Shown: positions 17,545-28,800, numbered from the stretch's first letter. The stretch: DNA of 64,000 nt from JAZDFC01 sp043808235 (GCA_043808235.1 JAZDFC010000092.1:6748-70747), one strand, 5' to 3'. Numbers and translations are program-made. Notes: generated by a model not told the origin, from the sequence alone.

Positions 17545-20370
17545 ATGAAAAAATATTTATCGGTTTTATTGTTGATTTTCTCAACCTCTCTTATTGCTCA
17601 ATCGAGGCTAATCGATAGTCTTAAAAATGAACTTCAAAAACCGCTTCCCGATTCCACAAAGTGCGACATCTATCTCAAAATTAGCGATGAGTATTTTAAA
17701 TCGAATTTCGATGAGGCGCTGTTGTTTTCAGAAAAGGCTTTTGAACTCTCGATTAAAATTAATGATTTGAAACGGATAGTGAATTGCCGCCGATTTGTTG
17801 GCGATGCACATCGAAACATCGGAAATTACAACGAAGCCGAAAAACTATATACTATGAATCTTGACGATTCGAAAAAGCTGGGCGATACATTACTATTACG
17901 CCGGGCTTACCAGGACATGGGAGTAATTTACAATAATCTCGGCGAGTTTGATAAATCGGTTTCATACTTAATCCAATCAGCTGAACTTGCCAAGCAGATG
18001 AATGATAAAAACGGCTTAGCCGGTTTATACGCTAATATTGGACTGGGATTGATAGCAAACCAAAATCCCGACAAAGCTCTTAGCTATCTTAAGCAATCGC
18101 TGGATTTATATATCGAACTTGGCAACAAGATACAAATTGCGGGTGGAAATCTTCGGATAGCACGATTGTATTTTTCTAAAAAGGAATATGAAAAAGCGCT
18201 TGAGTATGATCTTAAAGCGCTTAAAGTTGCCGAAGCCGCAGGCAATAAAAATATGCTGAGCATTACCTACGGTGAACTCGCTGCAACTTATCTTGACTTA
18301 AATAAATTGAATGAGGCGAAAAATTATGCGGGAAAGTCTCTTGCAATAAAAAGAGAAATGGGAAATAAACGCGGTATTTCGGCAAGTCTTTATACTCTCG
18401 GCGGTATTCACATTGAACTAAAAAACTATTCCGAAGCCGAAAAGTTCCTGCTTGAAGCTTATCAAATGTTTACGGAGATGGATGCAAAAGAACAGATTAT
18501 GGAAGGGAGGAAAACTCTTTCAACTCTGTACCGTGAATGGGGCAAGTATAAAGATGCTTATAGCTACTTTCGTAGTTATTCCGAATTGCGCGATAGCATA
18601 TTGAATGAACAAAACTCTAAACAAATTTTGGATATTGAAGCAAAGTACCGGGTAAAAGAAAAGGAGGACTCGCTCGCAATTCAACAAACACAATTGGAAC
18701 TAAACGAAACTGCTATTTCGAATCAGCGGATTATTTTAATCGGGGCAATTGTAATTGTGCTGCTACTGCTTGCGCTATGGATTTTAACCAATCGGAATTT
18801 GAAACAACGAAAACGAATTAACGAACAGTTAACCGAACTCGATGAATCGAAGTCGAGATTTTTTGCAAATATCTCTCACGAACTGAGAACTCCGCTAACT
18901 TTGATTTTAGCGCCGCTCCAAAGTTTAATTGATAAATGCAAAGATAAATCATTTCAATGGGAATTGAAATTGATGCAAAAGAACAGTCAAAATTTATTGC
19001 AATTAACCGAGGAGGTTTTTGAATTATCAAAACTCGAAACCGGGAAAATCGCTGTTAACAAAAGTTCGGTAAATCTGCATAATATCTGTAAAAGAATTTT
19101 CTTCGCTTATCAATCGCTCGCCCAATTCCGAAAATTGAGTTACGAATTTTCATTCAATATTAATAATGATACTACGGTACTTCTCGATGTTAATAAATTT
19201 GAAAAGATATTGAACAATTTGATTTCGAACGCTTTTAAATATTCTTACTCCGGTGGAACAATCTCGTTGAGTGTTGCGCAAAAGAATGGCGAAATTCAAT
19301 TTTCAGTTAGTGATAACGGACAGGGAATTCATCCGGATGATCTTCCGAATATTTTCAACAGATATTATCAAACAAGAAGAAAAGATCAGCCGGATAGAGG
19401 AGGAGCGGGAATAGGGCTGGCAATTTCAAAAGAATTCGCGCGTCTGCTAGGAGGCGATATAACGGTCGGAAGCGAATGGGGAAAGGGAAGCATGTTTACT
19501 CTTTCACTTCCTTTCGAAAAGGGAGAACAAATAATTCTACCGGAATTTGAAATAACCGAAGAAAATAATTTTATTGATAAGGGACAGGGTTATCAGCCAG
19601 TTTTAATAGGCGGGCAGCGTCCAAGAATATTAGTTGTAGAAGATAATCTTGAAATGAGCAGATATCTGCTAAGCATCCTTTCCGAATTTTATTTGTGTGC
19701 TGCCGCGCCGGATGGGAGAGAAGCTTTGAATATTATGGAGAAAGAAAAATTTGATTTAGTTGTTTCCGACATAATGATGCCTAATATGGACGGATTTGAA
19801 TTCCGTGAAAACGTAATCAAAAATGACGAATGGAAATTAACACCGTTTATTATGCTCACTGCTCGAACGCCCGAAGAGGATAAAATAAAAGGGTTCCAGC
19901 TTGGCGTTGATGATTACATTACAAAGCCTTTCAACTTGAATGAACTACTTGCTCGAATTCAGAATTTGTTGACGAACAAATCCGAACGCGATCTATGGAA
20001 ATCCGAAAATCCCGAAGGAATAGAAGAAGAACAAATACTTCCGGTTGAGAAAAAACTTTTATCGGATGCGGAAGAACATATATTGAAGAATCTTGACAAT
20101 GTCAGCTTCACCGCATCGGAATTGGCGGAAAATCTTGCGTACAGTCAACGGCAATTGGAGAGATTATTAAAAAAATACACCGGACTTTCACCCAACGCAT
20201 TCATCCGTGAGATACGATTGCACAAAGCTTATCAGATGCTGGAGAAGCGGCAGTTCAATACAGTGCTGGAAGTTTGTTACTCGGTTGGGATCGAGAATCC
20301 GTCGTACTTCAGTAAAAAATTCTACGAACGATTTGGGAAGAAACCCAGCGAGGTGATTACATATAATTAA
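17545..20370 (+). CDS. TPR hybrid histidine kinase with receiver and AraC-type output (one-protein two-component system)
   Basis: 941 residues from ATG 17545, chosen because a signal peptide (MKKYLSVLLLIFSTSLIAQ) starts there; the frame is open 60 bases further upstream. Domain order: periplasmic tetratricopeptide repeats (about 50-340; for example GDTLLLRRAYQDMGVIYNNLG, LAGLYANIGLGLIANQNPDKA), coiled coil, one membrane helix (about 396-415), HisKA with H445 in NISHELRTPLTLIL, HATPase with NLISNAFKYS, DNGQGI and GAGIGLAI, receiver with phospho-acceptor D742 (VVSDIMMPNMDGF) and KPF, and a C-terminal AraC helix-turn-helix pair (about 853-938). It should convert an envelope signal into transcription directly. 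Usual hybrid HTCS proteins have Reg_prop sensors; here TPRs replace them. A terminator follows at 20384. Confidence 0.92.
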   Translation: MKKYLSVLLLIFSTSLIAQSRLIDSLKNELQKPLPDSTKCDIYLKISDEYFKSNFDEALLFSEKAFELSIKINDLKRIVNCRRFVGDAHRNIGNYNEAEKLYTMNLDDSKKLGDTLLLRRAYQDMGVIYNNLGEFDKSVSYLIQSAELAKQMNDKNGLAGLYANIGLGLIANQNPDKALSYLKQSLDLYIELGNKIQIAGGNLRIARLYFSKKEYEKALEYDLKALKVAEAAGNKNMLSITYGELAATYLDLNKLNEAKNYAGKSLAIKREMGNKRGISASLYTLGGIHIELKNYSEAEKFLLEAYQMFTEMDAKEQIMEGRKTLSTLYREWGKYKDAYSYFRSYSELRDSILNEQNSKQILDIEAKYRVKEKEDSLAIQQTQLELNETAISNQRIILIGAIVIVLLLLALWILTNRNLKQRKRINEQLTELDESKSRFFANISHELRTPLTLILAPLQSLIDKCKDKSFQWELKLMQKNSQNLLQLTEEVFELSKLETGKIAVNKSSVNLHNICKRIFFAYQSLAQFRKLSYEFSFNINNDTTVLLDVNKFEKILNNLISNAFKYSYSGGTISLSVAQKNGEIQFSVSDNGQGIHPDDLPNIFNRYYQTRRKDQPDRGGAGIGLAISKEFARLLGGDITVGSEWGKGSMFTLSLPFEKGEQIILPEFEITEENNFIDKGQGYQPVLIGGQRPRILVVEDNLEMSRYLLSILSEFYLCAAAPDGREALNIMEKEKFDLVVSDIMMPNMDGFEFRENVIKNDEWKLTPFIMLTARTPEEDKIKGFQLGVDDYITKPFNLNELLARIQNLLTNKSERDLWKSENPEGIEEEQILPVEKKLLSDAEEHILKNLDNVSFTASELAENLAYSQRQLERLLKKYTGLSPNAFIREIRLHKAYQMLEKRQFNTVLEVCYSVGIENPSYFSKKFYERFGKKPSEVITYN

Positions 20371-20383
20371 CATTTGTAACCAT

Positions 20384-20431
20384 ATGCCCGACTTTTTATT
20401 CAAAATAAAGACGGAGAAGTCGGGCATTTTA
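20384..20431 (+). terminator. Rho-independent terminator of the hybrid kinase gene
   Basis: Perfect 11-base arms ATGCCCGACTT (20384-20394) and AAGTCGGGCAT (20417-20427) followed by TTTTAT, 13 bases after the stop codon. On the other strand no T-tract follows, so it serves mainly the plus-strand gene. Confidence 0.8.
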
Positions 20432-20441
20432 TCAATCAAAC

Positions 20442-22628
20442 TTATTTCAGTAACATCAGTTTCTTAACTGTGCAAAAGCCGCCTACTCGCAATTCGTAAA
20501 AATAAATTCCACTTGCTAATCCGTTTGCGTTAAATTCAAATTGGTATGTTCCCGGATTTTGAATTTCGTTTACAAGTGTTGTTACTTCTCTTCCCAGCAC
20601 ATCATAAATTTTTAAAGTTACATGTTGTAAAGACGGGGCATGCCCCGTCTCTACGCCCGGGATGGAATATTGTATTGTTGTTGCCGGATTAAACGGATTG
20701 GGATAATTTTGTAACAACTGAAATCCTTCCGGTGTAATAACATCATGTTGCGGAATTTCCGTAATAGACACGTTACCAAGAATTGCCAGTCCACCGCTTT
20801 CTGTTCCAATCCAAACATTGCCATTTGCATCAATATCCAAATCGGTTATATGATTTTCAGATAGTCCGGAATTTTCGCGGTTGTATATTGCCATGTTGCT
20901 TGGGTTATCAAATATGGCAAGACCTTCTGTTGTTCCCACATATTTTTTGCCCGAGTTGTCAATAACTATTTTAGTAATTGTATTGCCTGGCAGGTCTGAG
21001 TTTCCTGTATAATAATTAGTAAAATCTGTGCCGTCAAATTTTGTAATTCCTCCGGTTTTTGATAGATAGGGAGTTGCGCCAATCCACAGTGTATTCCCTT
21101 CTTTTGCAATACAAGTCGTTATCAGTTGATTGAGTTCATTAAAGTAGCCAACTGTGCTGGTCCCATTAAACTTTTCCAAATGCCAGCCGGTAATCCAAAT
21201 ATTACCGTTATCGTCCAATAACATATCGCTTATGTTTGTTGTTTGAATTCCGTAAGGATTTTCGGGGAAAGCCGTCCAGACCGAGTCATCAAAACTTCTC
21301 AGGCCAGCTTGCTCACCGCCAAGCCAAAGCATTCCGTGAACTTCGGAGAGAGGTTCCCATAATAAACAGTTAATATTTGCATCGGATATACCCGAATTAA
21401 AATAATTATATTCTGTCCAGCCGTCAATTTTTTTAACCGAAATTCCACCGCCGCTTGCAGTTGACACCCAAACCGTTCCAAATTGATCTGTGATAATGTC
21501 GCTTATTGGATAATTGTAGCTAAAAGGAGTTTCCGAGGATATATAATCGTTGTTACCGGAAAATTCGTAAATTTTTCCAACAGTACTTATGTATTTATCG
21601 TTGGCGTTATTCCTGTTAATATATACTGCCGAAATAGCATTCCCTTCAAGAGGCGAGTTGGTTATGTCATATTCATTGAAAAGGGTTTCTTTTTGGGAAT
21701 TGTCTATAGTAAAAAATCCATCATAACATCCGGCGGCAACATAGTTTTTGTTAATAACTAATACCCTGCTTATCAGATCACTCGGAGTATCATATGCCGG
21801 CGACTGGTATATCCACCAGGTTCCGTCTGCCATTCGAACCCACACTCCGTAATAGCCGCTGCCAAACCATACATTGTTTGATTCATCAATATCCAAACTG
21901 GAAAAATTGTTATCCTGAAACGGCGAATTATAAGTGTTATATTCAGTCCAATTGTAGCCGTCCCAGCTCAAAATTCCTTCACCCCACGTTGAAACCCATA
22001 AGTTTATTGAACCATCTTTTTTCATCGCCGTAATGTTTCGCGTACCTGCCGGTGTCGACAGGTTTATCCAAATTTGTCCGTCACTGCGAAATACGTTCCC
22101 GCCTGCGGCTGCATATAAACTATTTATACTCTCAACATAAACTGTATTAATGTAAAAATTAACATCATCATATACATCCCAATTACTACCGGAGAGTAAT
22201 ACAGCACCAACGTTTGTCCCAATCAATACGATGTTGCTTTCGTGATAATCTAAACATGTTATTTGGTTTGAGGGAAGCGGTGTATTATCCGTATTATACA
22301 GTTCCCATGCCTGCTGACGGTTATAAACTGCTATCCCCTCAACTGTGCCGATCCAGATACTTAATCCGTCATATGTATTAATATCAATACATGTAAGATT
22401 ATTCGAGGGAAGCGGGGAGTTTGCATGATTGAAAACGGTTTTTGTACCATCAGCTATATTAATTTTTATAAGTCCGCCGGTAGTTGCTATCCACCAATTA
22501 TTTCCATCGCTAACAACTCCGGTAACATTTCTGCTGTCGGTATAATTTTGCCAGCCGTCATGCTGTGAAAAAGCAGGCGTTGTAATAATTAGCAACAGGA
22601 GAATGAATGAAAATTTTTTGTTTGACAT
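20442..22628 (-). CDS. T9SS-exported Reg_prop (two-component-regulator propeller) protein
   Basis: 728 residues from the ATG at 22628, preferred because AAGGAG lies seven bases before it and a signal peptide (MSNKKFSFILLLLIITTPAFSQ) follows; the frame is open 48 bases further. The body is a run of about 12-14 propeller strands of the Reg_prop kind: NWWIATTGGLIKIN, IWIGTVEGIAVYN, NIWITGWHLEKFNG, KKYVGTTEGLAIFD and NVWIGTESGGLAIL, each with W-I-G-T and a following loop SPLPSNNLTCID. Such propellers normally form the sensor of hybrid histidine kinases. Here one is exported with a T9SS tag (QNYPNPFNPATTIQYSIP to KKLMLLK) and lies tail-to-tail with a hybrid kinase that lacks it. A palindrome sits at 20627-20654. 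Confidence 0.9.
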   Translation of the reverse strand: MSNKKFSFILLLLIITTPAFSQHDGWQNYTDSRNVTGVVSDGNNWWIATTGGLIKINIADGTKTVFNHANSPLPSNNLTCIDINTYDGLSIWIGTVEGIAVYNRQQAWELYNTDNTPLPSNQITCLDYHESNIVLIGTNVGAVLLSGSNWDVYDDVNFYINTVYVESINSLYAAAGGNVFRSDGQIWINLSTPAGTRNITAMKKDGSINLWVSTWGEGILSWDGYNWTEYNTYNSPFQDNNFSSLDIDESNNVWFGSGYYGVWVRMADGTWWIYQSPAYDTPSDLISRVLVINKNYVAAGCYDGFFTIDNSQKETLFNEYDITNSPLEGNAISAVYINRNNANDKYISTVGKIYEFSGNNDYISSETPFSYNYPISDIITDQFGTVWVSTASGGGISVKKIDGWTEYNYFNSGISDANINCLLWEPLSEVHGMLWLGGEQAGLRSFDDSVWTAFPENPYGIQTTNISDMLLDDNGNIWITGWHLEKFNGTSTVGYFNELNQLITTCIAKEGNTLWIGATPYLSKTGGITKFDGTDFTNYYTGNSDLPGNTITKIVIDNSGKKYVGTTEGLAIFDNPSNMAIYNRENSGLSENHITDLDIDANGNVWIGTESGGLAILGNVSITEIPQHDVITPEGFQLLQNYPNPFNPATTIQYSIPGVETGHAPSLQHVTLKIYDVLGREVTTLVNEIQNPGTYQFEFNANGLASGIYFYELRVGGFCTVKKLMLLK
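20627..20654. repeat. 28-bp palindrome, GTAAAGACGGGGC arm class, inside a T9SS sorting domain
   Basis: Arms GTAAAGACGGGGCA and TGCCCCGTCTCTAC (one A/C mismatch at the outer end). It encodes VETGHAPSLQ in frame between QYSIPG and HVTLKIYD. A third inner-arm class (GGGGC/GCCCC). Confidence 0.92.
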
Positions 22629-22711
22629 AAGAACTCCTTTTGTATAATCAATATAGTTATAATACCTCATGGTCAATACCGCTCACTTCACAAGGCATAA
22701 AAATCAAATTA

Positions 22712-24157
22712 CTATTTAATTAGTAACATCTTTTTTGAAATGGATTTCCCTTGAATCATTAACCGGTAAACATAAATTCCAGTGTTAAATTCTTCCGCTG
22801 AGAATTCCACTGAATAATTACCCGCAGGTCGTTCTTGATTAATTAGTTGAGCGACTTTCCTTCCAAGAATATCGTAAACTGATAAATTCACAAAATTTCT
22901 CTCCGGCAGAGAATACGCAATTGTGGTAGTTGGATTGAAAGGATTCGGATAGTTTTGGAACAACTCAAATTTTTCAGGCTGTGTATTATTTTCATCTTCA
23001 ATGTCAGTAATTAAGTCATTAATATTAATCTTAGCCTCTTTGAATGTGACGGGCTGATTATATGGCCATTCTTTATACCCGTCAAAATAGTATATATAAA
23101 CAAAGTCATTTAATATGGTGAAGTCATTAATAATACATCCATAATTATGAGGAATAAAAGTGTAACCCGCATCGCCATTCTCTTTTATCCAGCTAATTCG
23201 CGGACCACTGGAGATAACGAATGCAGTATTGTAAGAGTCAACACACAAATTCGAGCCGGTCAATTGTCCAATTAAAAGATAACCTGGGAGATAATTTATC
23301 GTTTGCTGCTCCCACCCTTTATTTGAGTATTTGAAGAAACGGGGTAGGGAAGTATTTGTTAAATTGTGCAGCAGATATGGATTCCCTCCCGGTGAAGACC
23401 CAATCATTGCATGTAATCCGTCTATTCCTCCTCCTGCATATGGAATTTCCATTAGATCAACTAACGATTCAGACCAATTCTCGTCCTCTTTCACAAAAAC
23501 TCTTGTAATTAAACTATCGGGGTATCGCCCTTCACCGAAGGATAAAAATACTTTATTTGCGGATTTAACAACACTTACATTTGTTCTGTATGGATAGGTA
23601 ATATCTGTGAAATTATAAATCTCCCAATGATCAGTGACCCACTTAGCGTATTTTATTGTTTGTGCATTCGTATAACGACCTTTTCCCTGGTAACCAAATC
23701 CAATTTCACCGGATCCATCGACAAAAGACGAAACACGTTTCCAATCTCCGGTTTCATCAACAAAAAAGTATTCCCACCCAGATTTTGTTTCCCTAAATGA
23801 GCCAATAATCCGGTCAGGATAAGAATAAAATCCAGCGTGAATCCATTTATTTCCGTTTCCGTCAAATTGAAGCGTTGTTGAATTGCCAAAGGAATTGTAT
23901 TCGGTAATAAGAGCTACAGTATCAGTGGACAATGTTTTGCCGTCTCTTACTGAATACATTAAATGAGTTACGCTATTCTGATCTGTATAATAATAAGTAA
24001 GGTGAATTTGGTTATTGTAAGTGACCGAGTTTAATCCCGAAACTCCCTGACCACCCCCCGTGCTAAGAAACGAATCAATAGCAGTAATTTCGAAATTGGC
24101 CTGTGATAAAATTTGTGAGTAGATCATTACAAATAGAGCTGCTAATATCGTTTTCAT
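22712..24157 (-). CDS. T9SS-exported secreted protein of unknown function (paralogue of the 42614 gene); sorting domain without palindrome
   Basis: 481 residues with signal MKTILAALFVMIYSQILSQ. The mature part begins ITAIDSFLSTGGGQGVSGLNSV then IHLTYYYTDQN, closely matching the start of the 42614 product (TTIDSF, GVTGLDAV, IHLSYLYTKN), so the two are paralogues. Repeated beta strands such as KWIHAGFYSYPDRIIGSF and EIGFGYQGKGRY suggest a propeller, family not recognised. The T9SS domain (LFQNYPNPFNPTTTIAYSLP to KKMLLIK) has the short loop ERNFVNLSVYDILGRKV, an empty site with no palindrome, useful as a reference. The start overlaps the stop of the zinc-ribbon gene by four bases. Confidence 0.88.
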   Translation of the reverse strand: MKTILAALFVMIYSQILSQANFEITAIDSFLSTGGGQGVSGLNSVTYNNQIHLTYYYTDQNSVTHLMYSVRDGKTLSTDTVALITEYNSFGNSTTLQFDGNGNKWIHAGFYSYPDRIIGSFRETKSGWEYFFVDETGDWKRVSSFVDGSGEIGFGYQGKGRYTNAQTIKYAKWVTDHWEIYNFTDITYPYRTNVSVVKSANKVFLSFGEGRYPDSLITRVFVKEDENWSESLVDLMEIPYAGGGIDGLHAMIGSSPGGNPYLLHNLTNTSLPRFFKYSNKGWEQQTINYLPGYLLIGQLTGSNLCVDSYNTAFVISSGPRISWIKENGDAGYTFIPHNYGCIINDFTILNDFVYIYYFDGYKEWPYNQPVTFKEAKININDLITDIEDENNTQPEKFELFQNYPNPFNPTTTIAYSLPERNFVNLSVYDILGRKVAQLINQERPAGNYSVEFSAEEFNTGIYVYRLMIQGKSISKKMLLIK

Positions 24158-24378
24158 TTTATCTCCTTTAATGAAGAATTTTCAGGATTTGGTTTATATG
24201 GACTGCCGCATATTCCGCAATATTTAGCATACGGATAAGTAATAGGATTGCGACAAACATCGCATTCTGTTTTCAACTTTGTGCCGCAGTTTGGACAATA
24301 ATTTTTTTCTTCCTTTGTGTTGCAGAAGTAATCGCACTTTGGACAAAGTTTATAAGTATGTGATTTTATATTGGTCAT
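24154..24378 (-). CDS. Small double zinc-ribbon protein
   Basis: About 74 residues from ATG 24378 (a TTG at 24393 is the alternative). It has four CxxC knuckles: LCPKCDYF, YCPNCGTK, ECDVCRNP and YCGICGSP, forming two zinc ribbons of the kind that binds nucleic acid or protein. No signal peptide, so it is cytoplasmic. It sits between a propeller lipoprotein gene (stop 17 bases upstream) and a T9SS cargo gene (four-base ATGA-type overlap), so all three are translationally coupled. The function is not predictable from sequence. Confidence 0.75.
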   Translation of the reverse strand: MTNIKSHTYKLCPKCDYFCNTKEEKNYCPNCGTKLKTECDVCRNPITYPYAKYCGICGSPYKPNPENSSLKEIK

Positions 24379-24395
24379 TGGAAATGTGTCCAATT

Positions 24396-25652
24396 TTATC
24401 TATTCGGGTTACGAGAATTTGAATTATCGTGATGAGTTCTTGGCCAGCCAGAAGAAGCCAATGGTTTGTCGCCCTGTATTGCGATTAGTTTACCCGGATT
24501 ACCTTCACCCGAAGCATATATAGTCCCATCATTTCCGATTGCGGAGCATTCACCTTTTGTATCAACGTATAAAGCCCAAACCATATTTCCGTCAGCACTA
24601 AAGCATTGAAAAGTACCCAGGCGGTTATAATCAAAGCCGGTTACATAAATTTTTCCATCGGAATCAATTGCGACGCCATGTGTCCCGGATAAGGGATTCC
24701 CGATATTCCATTTCAAATCGCCGGCTGAATTGTAGCAATAAAGTCCCGCATTAAAACCGAACATCAGAATATCACTATTTGGAGCAATGGAGGGATAACC
24801 GGTAATTGCACTTTTCTTCCAGATAATACTGCCATCAGAGGAATTTATTAGTAGTAAATTATTTGGATTTGCCGTGCTCACAATCAGGTCTCCGCTCAAC
24901 GTTACGGCTATTCCCTGACTACTATACATATAGCTTTCATCAGGAATTTCAGTCGACCAGATTACTGCACCCGAAGTTGGATTGACCGCCACAATGCTTC
25001 TGATATCTCTAAAGAGTTCCGGGCTCCATTTGTACCAGTAAAGAAATAAATTCCCATTTATTCCAACTGTTAAATGAATTGCACAATAGCCATCGACAAT
25101 CCACTTTGTTTGTCCCTGTGGTGTTACTGCAAATAATTTTCTTATATAAGATCCGGCTCCGATATTTGAGAAGAATATTGTACCATCATTGCCAATTGCA
25201 AGGCAGCCGATTTGTGCATGCTGGGGATCCTGTACTTCCCATGTCCATTTGAAACTGCCGTTAGATGGATCGATGGCGTACAAAGTGTAGTAACCAATAA
25301 CGTAGATTGTACCGTCTGTACCAATACAAATTTCACTGCTGATAGCATTGTGATCGAGTTCATCCGATTTCCATTTCAGCGTGCTGTCGGGATTAATTGC
25401 ATAAACTCGTGCGGGAGTCCAGTGAGTTGTACCGCCACCGGCAGCCAGGTAAATTGTTCCATCAGGTCCAATTGCAGCAGAACCGAAGGAATAAAGATTA
25501 GCGTCGAATTCGTAAGTCCATTTTAATTTGCCCACATTTTCTTGGGGAACTTCTTCGGGATTATCATCCTTAGGATCTAACAAATCACACGAACACAAAA
25601 CCGAAAAAGATAACAGGATGCAAGCAAAATAATTGATAATTACTTTATTCAT
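24396..25652 (-). CDS. PQQ-like beta-propeller lipoprotein (outer-membrane or periplasmic)
   Basis: 418 residues with a lipoprotein signal: hydrophobic MNKVIINYFACILLSFSVLCSC, where LCSC provides a lipobox, followed by an acidic linker (DLLDPKDDNPEEVPQEN). The body is a seven- or eight-bladed PQQ/BamB-like propeller with repeated blades such as AAIGPDGTIYLAAGGGTTHW, ICIGTDGTIYVIGYYTLYAIDPSNGSFKWTW, VAINPTSGAVIW-like and AIGNDGTIYASGEG. It has no T9SS domain, unlike its operon partners. PQQ binding is not implied, as the catalytic residues of dehydrogenases are absent; a scaffold or binding role is likely. It heads a three-gene operon with the zinc ribbon and the 22712 gene. Confidence 0.85.
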   Translation of the reverse strand: MNKVIINYFACILLSFSVLCSCDLLDPKDDNPEEVPQENVGKLKWTYEFDANLYSFGSAAIGPDGTIYLAAGGGTTHWTPARVYAINPDSTLKWKSDELDHNAISSEICIGTDGTIYVIGYYTLYAIDPSNGSFKWTWEVQDPQHAQIGCLAIGNDGTIFFSNIGAGSYIRKLFAVTPQGQTKWIVDGYCAIHLTVGINGNLFLYWYKWSPELFRDIRSIVAVNPTSGAVIWSTEIPDESYMYSSQGIAVTLSGDLIVSTANPNNLLLINSSDGSIIWKKSAITGYPSIAPNSDILMFGFNAGLYCYNSAGDLKWNIGNPLSGTHGVAIDSDGKIYVTGFDYNRLGTFQCFSADGNMVWALYVDTKGECSAIGNDGTIYASGEGNPGKLIAIQGDKPLASSGWPRTHHDNSNSRNPNR

Positions 25653-25854
25653 CGCAAGCTCCTTTTATTTGTTTTCTTATCCGGCAGATATTAATCAATT
25701 ACTGTTCCCTTCTATTGGATTTTGAATTCTGCTAATTTTCAAACAAAAGGATTTCAAACCTTGTTAAATTCGTCATCCAGCAAAACCACACTGTAGCTCT
25801 TTGGAGCAACAAATGGCTGAATTTAATTTCTTTTTTATGTAACTTGTTTTTGAG

Positions 25855-28800
25855 ATGAAAGCGTCAACAATTTCAATATTACTTTTTATTGGGTTACTCA
25901 CATTAATTCACGCACAAAAAAAGTACGTCGTCTGGGAAAAGTTAGATTCTCCAGTAAATCGAAATTGTATTCTTATCTACGGTGAATCAAAAAATAATTT
26001 TTGGATTCTTGACGAACCTGGAATTCTCTACCATTTAGTAAAAGGGAAATGGAATCTTTATCCGCTTCCCGGAAAACAATATCTGACAAATCTTCGAGTT
26101 GCAATCCTGGGATCAGAAAATTTCATTCTCACAGGAATAGATACAGAGTGGCGTACTCATATTTTTAGATTTGAAAACTCAAAATGGTATAAAGATCAAC
26201 TTATAATTGATAATCCTGTTACAAAAATTATTTCATACGGTGAAGAGTTAATTTTTTTTACCGGTGACTGGGCTACTTTTTACAAATGGCAAAATAGAAA
26301 ATGGGAAAAGATTAAAACACCTTTTATTAATCATATCAACTCATTTGGTACAAAGGATACGACAATCTGGTTAACCGTTCGTGGGGGAGGTATTTATAGT
26401 TTTAAAAACAACAAGTTCACCAAATTTGAAATTGAAGATAATATTAAAAGTGATTTTTATGGTCTCTCTTTGAACGAAGGAGGAGAAGTTACTTTTACAA
26501 TCGCAACCGGAATTGTTTACAAATTTGACGGCAACAAATTCATTAGGGATGTATCGGCAAATCTTAATATAAATTCATTGGTAATAGAGAGGAGTATCAA
26601 TTCATACCAACTGAATCCAAAATATATTTCGTTCTCATCCCCGGAATTGTTAGTACCGCGCGGATTGATAATAAAAGAATTCATAGAATTGAGTAACAAG
26701 TCTATTCTCTTAGTTACGAAGAACAATGATCTTTACATTGGCAAAACAATAGATCATAATTATTTCTGCGATCTCGCCGTCACATATCACATCGAAGGGC
26801 ATAATGATTCGCACTCAACCGGCGCAGCTTTTTTTGATTCCAACAACGATCATATGCCCGATTTATTCGTTTTAAATTCAAATCCGTTAGAGTATTCGGA
26901 ATTTTATCAAAATCGGAATAGCCTTCCCTTCGTTGACATTACTACCGATAAAGGATTATCAAATACCACTCAAATTGAAAATTTTACTATCGGTGAATTG
27001 AACAACGATTCATTCAATGATTTTGTGATAATGAATGATTCACAATTCGGTTCCGAGATAAAAATCTTTTTGTCCGACACTAACGGCAAATTACTGCTTG
27101 ATGAAGTGTTTTGTGCGCCAAAGGGATTTGAACAAAAACCGTTAACAAATTTGTGGCTTGGTGATTTTTTTAAATCTGGAAATCTTGACATAGATATAAC
27201 GTCATATTATGGGCCGGATATCACGAAAGGAGGTCAATTTATAATACGGAACAGTGGATTAACCGGAATGTGTGAGCTTGATTCAAATTATTTTCAAATG
27301 ACACGCGGCTGGAATGCGCAGTCAATCTTTATGGATTTTAACAACGACGGATCAAATGACTGGTTAATTATTAATCAATGGCAGCAACTGCGATTATTTT
27401 TTCAGAACAAAGACGATGATATGAGCTTTGAGAAACCAATAAAATTTGGGGACGCATCATCGGCTGTTCAGGGGGCATTCGCATTTGATTACGATAATGA
27501 CGGCGACCTCGATATTTTTACATCGTCGGACAAAGAATTAATATCTGTTTATCGAAATGATGGTAATGGGAATTTTATTGATGTTGATTCTCAACTCGGA
27601 CTGAGTGAATACAACACAAAAAAATATCCGCCTTCAATTTTTCGTAGTATGAATTGCAGCGATTTTAATAACGACGGATTTATCGATCTCTTTCTTACTG
27701 CAAACGAGCACGGTAATCCGCGCAATTATTTCTGGATAAACGATTCGGCGAAAAATTTTATTGAAATGTCGAAGGAATACTTAATTGATCAGCCGTATGT
27801 CAAAGGATCAATCACTGGGGATATTGACTGCGATGGCGACATAGATATTTACGGATTCAAAGACGGTTTAAATGTATTGTGGAATAATTTTCGCGATGAT
27901 AAAGATTATTTGGCTGTTATACCTGTTGGAGTTAAGTCCAATAAAAATGCAATAGGAACAAAAGTAAGTGTGTTCCGAACCGGCAGCGGATTCAATAAAA
28001 AGGAATTGATCGGTTACAGGCAGATTGGGAGCGACGATTACGGGAAGAATCAACTCAATCAAAGGATTGCGCATTTCGGATTACCGAATACTTTAATGGT
28101 TGATCTGAAAATTGAATTTTATAACGGTGATACGAAAACATTCACAAATGTTAAAACCGGACAAACATTGATCGTATATGAACTGGAAGGATTTTCCGCA
28201 TTTATTTACAAACTGCCGGGTAACACTGTTAGATTTTTATTATCAACTCAAAACCAATTGTACGTTTTAACAATATTCGTTTCGCTAATTATTTTATTTA
28301 TCGGCACACGAAGCGGAATTAAGAAATACAAATGGAGTCCCTCCACATCACTTTCGATTGTAATAATTAATATTTCGCTTTTTTGGATAATCATCCTCCT
28401 TACGCTGGATGCAAAAAATTATTTCATCAAATATCTACTGCCGTTTGCAATTTTATTTTCTGGAATCGCTCTGCCTCATTTTATTTTCCTCACCTCTCGC
28501 AAGTATTCTTTTTCGGGTAAATCGAAAGAAGAAATCGAGGAATATCTTTTCACTAATTTAATGCAGTTCACACACGGAGAATGGGCGTTGCGTAATATCG
28601 GTGGACTTCAACTTCTAATTCAAAATTACAATCCGCAAATCGATAATCGGGAGAAATTCTATCATCTTATAGCTGACCGGATAAAAACTTATTACGAATT
28701 AACATTACCATTAATTAGAAAAATCATAGAAACTCTTGAAATTTTGAAAATGGATAAAGGAACAATTTCGGCGCTCAGACAAACGAGCAAAAATATACTC

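Noticed and set aside
17600..18600. Periodicity in the kinase 5' half as a DNA repeat
   Set aside because: The period of about 120 bases corresponds to TPR-type repeats at protein level; the DNA itself is diverged.
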